A DNA stretch of 64,000 nt from Hymenobacter jeongseonensis (GTDB lineage Bacteria > Bacteroidota > Bacteroidia > Cytophagales > Hymenobacteraceae), in contig NZ_JADQDQ010000006.1 in NCBI RefSeq assembly GCF_015694725.1, positions 186,001 to 250,000 of the forward strand, in the 5' to 3' direction. Positions 17,152 to 24,883 of this stretch are shown here, one piece after another. Position numbers and translations under genes: made by a program. The notes beneath the pieces are model-generated. The model had not been told where the DNA came from, did not search any database, and saw only the letters and a program-made list of their open reading frames with translations. Every line of letters begins with the position of its first letter. Positions within the stretch are counted from its first letter, which is position 1.

Positions 17152-18309
17152 ATGGACTCGTCTGCTGTTTCCCGCCGCCAATTTCTTCGCCATCTCTCGC
17201 TGGCAGCCGGTGCCACGGTCCTGGGGTCGGCGGCGTGGGCGCACCCGTGGCGCGGGCTGGCCGATGAGCTTTTGCCCGCCCGGCCGTTGGGCGTGGCCCT
17301 GGTGGGCCTGGGCAAATACAGCACCGGCCTGCTGGCCCCGGCCCTGCAGGAAACCAAGTGGTGCCGCCTGGCGGGCATCGTGACGGGTACGCCCGCCAAA
17401 GCGGTGCAATGGCAGCGGCAATACAACATCCCGACCCAGAACGTCTATAATTACCAGACCTTCGACCGGATAATCGACAACCCCGCCATCGACGTTGTGT
17501 ACGTGGTGCTGCCCAACGCCTTGCACGCCGAGTACGTGGTGCGGGCGGCGCAGGCCGGCAAGCACGTCATCTGCGAAAAGCCCATGGCTACGACAGCGGC
17601 CGACGCCCGGCGTATGATTGCGGCCATGCAAAAAGCCGGCAAAAAGCTTAGCATCGGCTACCGGCTGCACTTCGAGCCCCACCACCGCGAAATGATGCGC
17701 CTGGGCCAGCAGGAGGTGTTTGGCCCGGTTAAGCACTTGGTGGCCGACAATGGTTTCAAATTTAACAACGACACGCCTTGGCGCGTGAGCAAAGCGCTGG
17801 GCGGCGGTGGCCCGCTCCTGGACATGGGCATCTACTGCCTGCAGGGCTGCCTTTACACCAAAGGCCAAGTGCCGGTATCGGTCACGGCGAAATTCACCGC
17901 CAAACCCGACCCTGTGCTCTTCAAGGAAGTGGAAGCGGGCGTGAACTGGCAGCTGCAATTTGCTGACGGTGCCGTGGCCGACTGCCGCACCACCTACGCT
18001 GAAAACATGGCCAGCCGCCTGCGCGCCGATGCGACCACAGGCTGGGCGGAACTAGCACCCGCCTTTGGCTATGGCGGCATCCAGGGCCGCACCAGCCAGG
18101 GCGTAATGAACATTCACAATGTGAACCAGCAAGCCGCCCAAATGGACGACTTCGCCGCCTGCATCATAAACAATAAGCCTACCCGCGTACCCGGCGAAAT
18201 GGGCCTGCGCGACGTGCAGTTGCTCGAGGCCATCTACCGCGCCGCTGAAACGGGTCAGAAGGTATCGACCAAGGACGTGGCCCTAGTGCTGGACAAGGCG
18301 GTGCGGTGA
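17152..18309 (+). CDS. Tat-exported Gfo/Idh/MocA-family oxidoreductase
   Basis: NAD(P)-dependent oxidoreductase of the glucose-fructose oxidoreductase type, probably acting on a sugar or inositol derivative in the periplasm. The N-terminus carries a twin-arginine signal SRRQFLRHLSLAAGATVLG, which is why I choose the ATG at 17152. The Rossmann fold starts at VALVGLGKYSTGLL; the family lysine lies in HVICEKPMATT; the C-terminal domain includes GGGPLLDMGIYCLQG. Secretion by Tat with the cofactor bound is known for GFOR. Length (385) is normal. A strong terminator follows about 50 bases after the stop. The substrate cannot be derived from the sequence. Confidence 0.87.
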   Translation: MDSSAVSRRQFLRHLSLAAGATVLGSAAWAHPWRGLADELLPARPLGVALVGLGKYSTGLLAPALQETKWCRLAGIVTGTPAKAVQWQRQYNIPTQNVYNYQTFDRIIDNPAIDVVYVVLPNALHAEYVVRAAQAGKHVICEKPMATTAADARRMIAAMQKAGKKLSIGYRLHFEPHHREMMRLGQQEVFGPVKHLVADNGFKFNNDTPWRVSKALGGGGPLLDMGIYCLQGCLYTKGQVPVSVTAKFTAKPDPVLFKEVEAGVNWQLQFADGAVADCRTTYAENMASRLRADATTGWAELAPAFGYGGIQGRTSQGVMNIHNVNQQAAQMDDFAACIINNKPTRVPGEMGLRDVQLLEAIYRAAETGQKVSTKDVALVLDKAVR

Positions 18310-18360
18310 ACAGACATGAAACACCATCACGCAGAGCGAAATAGCAGCTTATCAACACAA

Positions 18361-18398
18361 AGAAGCCCCCGCAGCATCCGCTACGGGGGCTTCTTTTT
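18361..18398 (+). terminator. Rho-independent terminator after the Gfo/Idh/MocA gene
   Basis: AGAAGCCCCCG (18361-18371) pairs with CGGGGGCTTCT (18384-18394), and T residues follow. It serves the plus-strand gene and may also limit read-through from dxs on the other strand. Confidence 0.85.
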
Positions 18399-18421
18399 TC
18401 GCTAAAAACGCGGCCAGCAGC

Positions 18422-20368
18422 CTAGAGGAGCAGCGTAGCTAGGTTGCTAACGGCCACTTTCGCATTCTGGTCGCGCACGGCTTGGGCGATACCGGCGGCA
18501 TCGAAGCCGCACTCCTTGTACAGCTCGTCCTGCGAGCCGTGTTCCACTACTCGGTCAGGGATGCCGAGGCGCTGCACGGGCAGGTGGAAGCCGTGGTCGG
18601 TGAGGAATTCGAGCACCGCCGAGCCGAAGCCGCCGGGCAGGCAACCGTCTTCCACGGTCACGATGGCGCGGTAGCGGCGGGCGATGTCGCGCAGCATTTC
18701 CTCGTCCAGCGGCTTGCAGAAGCGCATGTCGTAGTGGCCGGCGTCAAGGCCTTCGGCGGCCAGGGTTTCGGTGGCCTTCACCGCGTAGTTGCCGATGTGA
18801 CCGATGCTGAGGATGGCCACGCCGCCTTCGGCGCCTTCGCGCACCACGCGGCCCGTGCCGATGGCCACGCGCTGCAGCGGCGTGCGCCACTGCGGCATCA
18901 CGCCCTCGCCCCGCGGGTAGCGGATGCTGAACGGGCCGGCATTTTCGGGCAACTGGGCGGTGTACATCAGGTTGCGCAGCTCCTGCTCGTTCATCGGGGC
19001 CGAGACCACGATGTTGGGGATGCAGCGCATGTAGGCCAGGTCGTAGCAGCCGTGGTGGGTGGGGCCGTCGGCGCCGGCGAAACCCGCGCGGTCGAGGCAG
19101 AATACTACGTGCAGGTTTTGCAGGGCCACGTCGTGCACCACCTGGTCGTACCCACGTTGCATAAACGAGGAGTAGATATTGCAGAACGGCACCAGGCCCT
19201 GCGTGGCCAGACCGGCCGAGAACGTGACGGCGTGCTGCTCGGCAATGCCCACGTCGAAAGCGCGGTCGGGCATGGCGGCCATCATGATGTTCAGCGACGA
19301 GCCCGACGGCATAGCCGGCGTCACACCCATCACCTTGTCGTTGGCCTCGGCCAGCTCCACCATGGTGTGGCCGAACACGTCCTGGTACTTGGGTGGCTGC
19401 GGCTTGTCGGGGGTCTTTTTGTAAATCTCCCCCGTGATTTTATCGAACAAACCCGGCGCGTGCCACAAAGTCTGGTCCTTCTCGGCCAGCGCGTAGCCCT
19501 TGCCCTTCACCGTCACGCAGTGCAGGATTTTGGGGCCGGGAATGGATTTCAGGTCGTTGAGGATGGTGACGAGGTGCTGCACGTCGTGGCCATCGACGGG
19601 ACCGAAATAGCGGAATTTCAGCGCCTCAAACAGGTTGCTTTGCTTGAGCAGGGTGGCCTTCATGGCGGCCTCTACTTTGCGGGCAATCTGCTGGGGGTTG
19701 GGGCCGAACTTGCTGAGCTTGCCGAGCACGTTCCAGAGCTCGTCGCGCACCTTGTTGTAGGTGCGGGAGGTGGTGATGTCGGTGAGGTATTCCTTGAGCG
19801 CGCCCACGTTGGGGTCGATGCTCATGCAGTTGTCGTTGAGGATAACCAGCAGGTTGGAATTGGCCACGCCGGCGTGGTTCAGGGCCTCGAAAGCCATGCC
19901 CGCCGTCATGGCGCCGTCGCCGATTACGGCAATGTGCTGGCGGTCCTTCTCCCCTTTGTAGTCCGAAGCCACCGCCATGCCCAGGGCCGCGCCGATGCTC
20001 GTGCTGCTGTGGCCCACCCCGAAAGCATCATACTCACTCTCGCTGCGCTTGGGAAAACCCGACATGCCGTGGTAGCGGCGGTTGGTCGGAAATTTATCAC
20101 GCCGGCCGGTCAAAATTTTATGTCCGTAGGCCTGGTGGCCCACGTCCCACACCAGCTGGTCGTAGGGCGTATTGAAGACGTAGTGCATGGCCACCGACAG
20201 CTCAACCACCCCCAGCGAGGCGCCGAAGTGCCCGCCATAGATGCTCACGGAATCGATGATGAAGTCCCGGAGTTCGGTGCTGAGTTGCACTAATTGCTCA
20301 GGAGCAAGCTTTTTAAGGTCGTCGGGCGAATCAATCGCGGCGAGCAGCGGGCCGGGTTCAACTATCAT
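18422..20368 (-). CDS. dxs: 1-deoxy-D-xylulose-5-phosphate synthase
   Basis: Thiamine-diphosphate enzyme that condenses pyruvate and glyceraldehyde 3-phosphate, the first step of the MEP isoprenoid pathway; cytoplasmic. I start at the ATG at 20368, giving 648 residues, the usual length; upstream residues (to 20569) are Arg/Pro-rich and non-conserved, and a promoter box lies in them. Key residues: H47 in GGHFGASLG and H79 in WDVGHQAYGH near the active site, and the ThDP/Mg motif GDGAMTAG (D151) with N180 in LNDN. A transketolase-type C-terminal half contains DVGIAEQHAVTFSAGLA. It is monocistronic by layout, convergent with the oxidoreductase and divergent from the TonB receptor. Confidence 0.97.
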   Translation of the reverse strand: MIVEPGPLLAAIDSPDDLKKLAPEQLVQLSTELRDFIIDSVSIYGGHFGASLGVVELSVAMHYVFNTPYDQLVWDVGHQAYGHKILTGRRDKFPTNRRYHGMSGFPKRSESEYDAFGVGHSSTSIGAALGMAVASDYKGEKDRQHIAVIGDGAMTAGMAFEALNHAGVANSNLLVILNDNCMSIDPNVGALKEYLTDITTSRTYNKVRDELWNVLGKLSKFGPNPQQIARKVEAAMKATLLKQSNLFEALKFRYFGPVDGHDVQHLVTILNDLKSIPGPKILHCVTVKGKGYALAEKDQTLWHAPGLFDKITGEIYKKTPDKPQPPKYQDVFGHTMVELAEANDKVMGVTPAMPSGSSLNIMMAAMPDRAFDVGIAEQHAVTFSAGLATQGLVPFCNIYSSFMQRGYDQVVHDVALQNLHVVFCLDRAGFAGADGPTHHGCYDLAYMRCIPNIVVSAPMNEQELRNLMYTAQLPENAGPFSIRYPRGEGVMPQWRTPLQRVAIGTGRVVREGAEGGVAILSIGHIGNYAVKATETLAAEGLDAGHYDMRFCKPLDEEMLRDIARRYRAIVTVEDGCLPGGFGSAVLEFLTDHGFHLPVQRLGIPDRVVEHGSQDELYKECGFDAAGIAQAVRDQNAKVAVSNLATLLL

Positions 20369-20437
20369 CAGGGCAGCGTCGGTGGGATGGTGACGGAGTG
20401 TAACCGTCTGACCCGCTAAAAGATTAGCGAACCTCGG

Positions 20438-20445
20438 CAAAGGTA
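20438..20445 (-). promoter_or_regulatory. Putative dxs -7 promoter element
   Basis: The minus-strand TACCTTTG matches TAnnTTTG, about 70 bases upstream of the dxs ATG. The same octamer is found before cysS and the 41738 gene. The spacing to the nearest TTG (26 bases) is longer than usual. It supports the shorter dxs start. Confidence 0.45.
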
Positions 20446-20672
20446 CGACGCGGCGCGAACAGCGGTTGTGACAACCGGGAGAATCCGGCCGTTTGTCGGG
20501 GTTCGCGGGTTGATAATCTAGTTTATGGGGTTGAGGCCGGCGTTCGGGGGGACCTTTGCGTATCGGCAAGCCGAATGGACCAGTTTGCGGTTACATCGTT
20601 TATAAAGTCAAAAGAAGGGTGCCGGATGCAACCTCCGGCTCGAATTGTGGCACTTTGGCCGCTATGTATTGT

Positions 20673-23666
20673 ATGAAACAGAATTTACCAGCTACTGCTG
20701 TCTTGCTGGCTGCCTTAATGGGCACCACCCAATTGGCCGCGGGCCAGCAAAGCCCGGGCGCCCGTCCGGCAGCCCCTTCGGCGCCGACCACTGCACGGGC
20801 CGCTACCGGCCGCATCACCGGCACCGTTTCGGAGGCGGGCACGGGCAAGCCGGTGTCGTATGCTACCGTGGCCGTGCTGGATGCCGCTGGCAAAGTGGTG
20901 AACGGCGGCGTAGCCGGCGACGACGGCAAGTTTATCCTAGCGGGCATTCCGGCCGGCAGCTACACGGTCCAAATCAGCTTTATCGGCTACAAGAACGAGG
21001 AGCGCACTGGCGTGGCAGTGCCCGCCGGCGGTCCCGTTGACCTTGGCACGGTGAGCATGGCCACTTCGGCCCAAAAGCTGGGCGAAGTGGTGGTGGTGGC
21101 CCAAAAGCCCCTCATTGAGGAGCGGGTAGACCGCACGGTGTACAACGCCGAAAACGACCAGACCGCCAAGGGCGGCGACGCCTCCGACGTGCTGCGCCGG
21201 GTGCCGCTGCTGAGCGTGGACCTGGACGGCAACGTGAGCCTGCGCGGCAGCTCCAACATCCGGGTGCTGATTAACAACAAGCCTTCGGCCATTGCGGCCA
21301 GCAGCATTGCCGACGCGCTGCGCCAGATTCCGGCCGACCAGATTAAGAGCGTGGAGGTAATCACCTCGCCTTCGGCCAAGTACGACGCGGAAGGTTCGGG
21401 CGGCATTATCAACATCATTACCAAAACCAATACGCTGCGCGGCGGCACGCTGGGCGTGGACGTGAGCGCGGGCACCCGCAGCGCCAACCTGGGCCTGAAC
21501 GGCAGCTACCGCACCGGCAAAATGGGCTTCTCGCTGAACGCGGGCGGCCGGGCCGGCTACAATATCCGCGGTGGCTTCGAGAACCGCCAGACGACCATCA
21601 GCCCCAGCAACCCTTCGGACATCCGCTCGACGCTGCAAACGGCCCAAAACCGCCAGAACCAGGGCGGCGGACGCACCGCCCTGGCCTGGGATTACGACAT
21701 CAATAAGCAAAATTCGCTGCAGGCGTCGTTCACTTACGGCTTGCGTGCGTCGAACTCCCAGCAGGACCGGCTGACCCGCACCAACCTGCTCTCCTCGTCG
21801 AGCCTGCCGCTGGATGTGCGCAACGTGGACGTGGAGGACCGGTCCAATTCGGTGGACGCCAGCCTGAACTTCACCCACCTGTTTGAGAAGCCACAGCAGG
21901 AATTCAGCCTGCTGACGCAGTACAGCCGCAACGACCGCCAGAACGATTTCACGAACTCGATTCTGGACGTTAACAACTTCAACACCACCAGCCGGCTGCG
22001 CAACGAAAACCCCAGCGCCAACGAAGAATTCACGGTCCAGGCCGACTACCAGTCGCCGGTAGGCAAAACCCAGCTGCTGGAGTTCGGCGCCAAGGACATT
22101 TTGCGCAAGGTGAGCAGCGACTTTGCCTTGTTCACGGCACCCGGTTCCGACGGCGCATTTACCCGGGCCACGGGCGGCGCCCTCAACAACGGCTTCAACT
22201 ACCGGCAGAATGTAGCGGCCGCCTATGCCACTTACACGGTGAGCTTGCCCAAGAATATCACCCTGAAGCCCGGCCTACGCTACGAGTACACGACCATCAC
22301 GGCCGACTTTAACAACACCGACGAGGTGGTAAGCATTCCCGCCTATGGGGCGCTGGTGCCCGGCGTGAACCTCTCGCGGCGCCTCACCAACGGCAACGTG
22401 GTGAAACTGGCCTACAACCGCCGCCTGCAGCGCCCCTCGCTGCAGTTCCTGAACCCGGCCCCGCAGTTCTCCAACTCCCTGATTGTAAGCCAGGGCAACC
22501 CTGAGCTGCAGCCCGAATTCACCAACAACTACGAGTTGGGCTATAGCACGCTGGTCAAGCAGGTCAACCTGAACTTCTCGGCCTTTGTGCGCAACACCAC
22601 CGGCTCTATCCAGTCGGTGCGCAGCCCCCTGCCCGAGGAATTGCGCACTGCCCTCAACGCCCAGCTGGGTCCTGAAGCCCAGTTGGTGCCCGGGGCGCAG
22701 CTCGTGAGCTTCGGCAACATTGGCGAGGAAAACGCCTACGGCGGCAACGTGTTTGCTTCGCTTAACGGCAAGAAGCTGAGCCTCAACAGCGGCATCGACG
22801 TGTACTACGCCGTGCTGCGCAACAACGTGGCCGACCGCCTCTACAACGCTTCGAACAAGGGCTTTGTGGCCAGCGGCCGCCTGTTTGGCTCGTACAAAAT
22901 CACCGACCTGTGGGGCCTGCAGGCCTTTGGCTTCTACCGTGGCCGCCAGGTGGAGCTGCAGGGCGAGCAGAGCGGCTTCGGCTTCTACGGCCTAAGCGTG
23001 CGGCGCGAATTCGCCAACAAAAAAGGCAGCTTCGGCTTCGGCGCTCAAAACTTCCTGACCCCGTCCATCAAAATTCGCAACGAAATTCGCACCCCCTTGC
23101 TAACTCAAAATAGCATCAACGAGCGGCGCCAGCTGAGTTTCCAAGTGAATTTCAGCTACCGCATCGGCCAGCTTTCGGCCGACCAGCGCCCGCGACGCCG
23201 GCGCGGCATCAACAACGATGACCTGAAAGGCGACGGTGGCGGCGGTGACTTAGGTGGCGGGGAAGCCCCGGCAGGTGGCGGCGGTGGCGGCGGCGGTGCT
23301 CGTCCAGCGGGTGGTGCCCCGGCCGGTGTCCGCCCGGTTGGCGCTCCCGGCACGCGCCCAGGCGGTGCTCCCGGCGCTCCTGCTGGAACGGCGCCAACTG
23401 CTCAGCCCGGTACCCAGCCCCTGACTGCCCCAACCGACAGCACCACTACGGACTCGACCAAAACCCTACCGGCCGCGCTGCCAGGCACGGTTCCGGCCCA
23501 GCCCCTGCCCACGGTACAGCCCGCCACCCCGGCGACCCAGCAGCGCCCCGCCGCGCCGTTGAACACGCCCGTGAACCCAATTAACAACCCGGCCAACGCG
23601 CCTTCACCCGGTACTACCACGCCCGGCGGCATCACGCCGGCCGGCAGCACCGGCGGCCGCCCCTAA
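20673..23666 (+). CDS. TonB-dependent receptor with CarboxypepD_reg domain and Gly/Pro-rich tail
   Basis: Outer membrane receptor of the Bacteroidetes beta-barrel family. After a signal peptide (about 1-25, LAAGQQ) comes a CarboxypepD_reg-like domain (GRITGTVSEAGTGKPVSYAT). A plug follows (VVVVAQKPLIEERVDRTVYN, DVLRRVPLLSVDLDGNVSLR, then VEVITSPSAKYDAEGSGGII), then a barrel to about residue 850. The final 140 or so residues after RRRRGINNDDLKGDG are a low-complexity tail rich in Gly, Pro, Ala and Thr. I chose the ATG at 20673; one at 20664 adds three residues. No SusD neighbour is present, so the substrate (siderophore, peptide or sugar) is unknown. It is divergent from dxs. The position of the tail after the barrel is unusual for a transporter. 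Confidence 0.88.
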   Translation: MKQNLPATAVLLAALMGTTQLAAGQQSPGARPAAPSAPTTARAATGRITGTVSEAGTGKPVSYATVAVLDAAGKVVNGGVAGDDGKFILAGIPAGSYTVQISFIGYKNEERTGVAVPAGGPVDLGTVSMATSAQKLGEVVVVAQKPLIEERVDRTVYNAENDQTAKGGDASDVLRRVPLLSVDLDGNVSLRGSSNIRVLINNKPSAIAASSIADALRQIPADQIKSVEVITSPSAKYDAEGSGGIINIITKTNTLRGGTLGVDVSAGTRSANLGLNGSYRTGKMGFSLNAGGRAGYNIRGGFENRQTTISPSNPSDIRSTLQTAQNRQNQGGGRTALAWDYDINKQNSLQASFTYGLRASNSQQDRLTRTNLLSSSSLPLDVRNVDVEDRSNSVDASLNFTHLFEKPQQEFSLLTQYSRNDRQNDFTNSILDVNNFNTTSRLRNENPSANEEFTVQADYQSPVGKTQLLEFGAKDILRKVSSDFALFTAPGSDGAFTRATGGALNNGFNYRQNVAAAYATYTVSLPKNITLKPGLRYEYTTITADFNNTDEVVSIPAYGALVPGVNLSRRLTNGNVVKLAYNRRLQRPSLQFLNPAPQFSNSLIVSQGNPELQPEFTNNYELGYSTLVKQVNLNFSAFVRNTTGSIQSVRSPLPEELRTALNAQLGPEAQLVPGAQLVSFGNIGEENAYGGNVFASLNGKKLSLNSGIDVYYAVLRNNVADRLYNASNKGFVASGRLFGSYKITDLWGLQAFGFYRGRQVELQGEQSGFGFYGLSVRREFANKKGSFGFGAQNFLTPSIKIRNEIRTPLLTQNSINERRQLSFQVNFSYRIGQLSADQRPRRRRGINNDDLKGDGGGGDLGGGEAPAGGGGGGGGARPAGGAPAGVRPVGAPGTRPGGAPGAPAGTAPTAQPGTQPLTAPTDSTTTDSTKTLPAALPGTVPAQPLPTVQPATPATQQRPAAPLNTPVNPINNPANAPSPGTTTPGGITPAGSTGGRP

Positions 23667-23674
23667 GGGCATCG

Positions 23675-23734
23675 GAGCTGGAAACAAGAACGCCATGCCC
23701 GCGCTGCGGAGCATGGCGTTCTTGTTTCCAGCTC
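23675..23734 (+). terminator. Long perfect hairpin after the TonB receptor
   Basis: A 24-bp perfect inverted repeat (23675-23698 with 23711-23734) and 12-base loop starts 8 bases after the stop. No T-run follows, so termination or 3' mRNA protection is inferred. It may also be a REP-type element. Confidence 0.5.
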
Positions 23735-23766
23735 GTGCTGAGTATTCATTCCAGCAGGCTACGTCC

Positions 23767-23774
23767 TACTTTTG
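23767..23774 (+). promoter_or_regulatory. Putative -7 promoter element of the flippase-like gene
   Basis: TACTTTTG matches TAnnTTTG, 24 bases before the ATG at 23798. It argues against an in-frame start at 23735. No clear -33 TTG is seen. Confidence 0.4.
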
Positions 23775-23797
23775 CTAAGCTGCCGTCTTTCCCTGCT

Positions 23798-24883
23798 ATG
23801 CCCGATAAGCTTCCTACTCTGTCCAAAAACGACGAGAATTTCCTGCAGCGACTGCGGCCGTCGCGCCTCATTCTGCCCGTCGTTATTGGCCTGGGCGTGG
23901 TCGCGTTTCTGTTCTATCGCAGCTACAAGCCGGGCGAGCTGGCTCCCTTGCAAAACGCCGATTGGCGCTGGCTGCTGGTGGCCTTGCTGGTGCTGGTGGC
24001 CCGCGACCTGGGCTACATCTACCGCATTCGCCACATTGCCGAGGACGAGCTGACCTACCGGCAGTCGCTGGACGTCATCATGATTTGGGAGTTTGCTTCC
24101 TGCGTCTTGCCTTCGGGGCAGGGCGGCACGGCGGCGGCGCCGTTTATTCTGGAAAAGGAAGGCATTCCGTTGGGCAAAGGCCTGGCCTACATCATGGTTA
24201 CGGCCCTGCTCGACAACCTGTACTACGTGCTGATGGTGCCGCTGGTGGTGCTGATAGCCGGGGCCGGGCTCTACCCGCACGAGGCGCTGCAAACGGGCTT
24301 TGTGGCCACGCTGCGGGTGGCGTTTGGCGTGAGCTACGTGTTTGTGACGCTCTACGCGGGGCTGATGCTGTACGCCATTTTCGTTAATCCGTGGGCGGTG
24401 CGGCGGCTGCTGGTGCGGCTGTTTTCCCTCCCCATTCTGCGCCGCTGGCGCCGCAAGGCCTACCGGCACGGGCAGGAAATGGTACTGGCCTCGATGCAGC
24501 TGCGCGGCAACGGGCCGCGCTACTGGTGGCACGCCGCCGTGAGCACGGCCTTTGTCTGGACGGCCCGCTACGCCATTATCGGCTGCCTCATTGCCGCGTT
24601 TGTGCCCATGGATGCGGGTACGTTCCTGTTCATCTTCGCCCGCAACATCACCTACAAAGTCATCCTCTTGCTGGCCATCACGCCGGGCGGCGCGGGCATT
24701 GCCGAAGGCGCGTTTCCCACGTTTTTTGGCTCTTTCATTGGCACCGCCACCATGACCAGCTTCATGGTGCTGCTGTACCGGGTAGTGACGTATTACCTAT
24801 ACCTGGTGCTGGGCATGGTGTTTTTGCCCCGCTGGGTGGCGCGGGTGTTTATCAAGCGGCCCGCCAAAACCATTACGGTTTAG
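23798..24883 (+). CDS. Lysylphosphatidylglycerol synthase-type (UPF0104) integral membrane protein
   Basis: Inner-membrane protein of 361 residues with about eight hydrophobic segments, matching the LPG synthase transmembrane/flippase-like family (the AglD and MprF N-terminal type). Family features are WEFASCVLPSGQGGTAAAPFILEKEGIPLGKG (read as adjacent motifs) near the middle of the N-terminal half, and TPGGAGIAEGAFPTFFG near the C-terminus. Homologues are linked to lipid or polyprenyl-sugar flipping, but no function is proven for this one. I start at ATG 23798 because the promoter box and a polar N-terminus (MPDKLPTLSKND) fit. The stop overlaps the convergent esterase gene by 11 bases. Confidence 0.8.
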   Translation: MPDKLPTLSKNDENFLQRLRPSRLILPVVIGLGVVAFLFYRSYKPGELAPLQNADWRWLLVALLVLVARDLGYIYRIRHIAEDELTYRQSLDVIMIWEFASCVLPSGQGGTAAAPFILEKEGIPLGKGLAYIMVTALLDNLYYVLMVPLVVLIAGAGLYPHEALQTGFVATLRVAFGVSYVFVTLYAGLMLYAIFVNPWAVRRLLVRLFSLPILRRWRRKAYRHGQEMVLASMQLRGNGPRYWWHAAVSTAFVWTARYAIIGCLIAAFVPMDAGTFLFIFARNITYKVILLLAITPGGAGIAEGAFPTFFGSFIGTATMTSFMVLLYRVVTYYLYLVLGMVFLPRWVARVFIKRPAKTITV

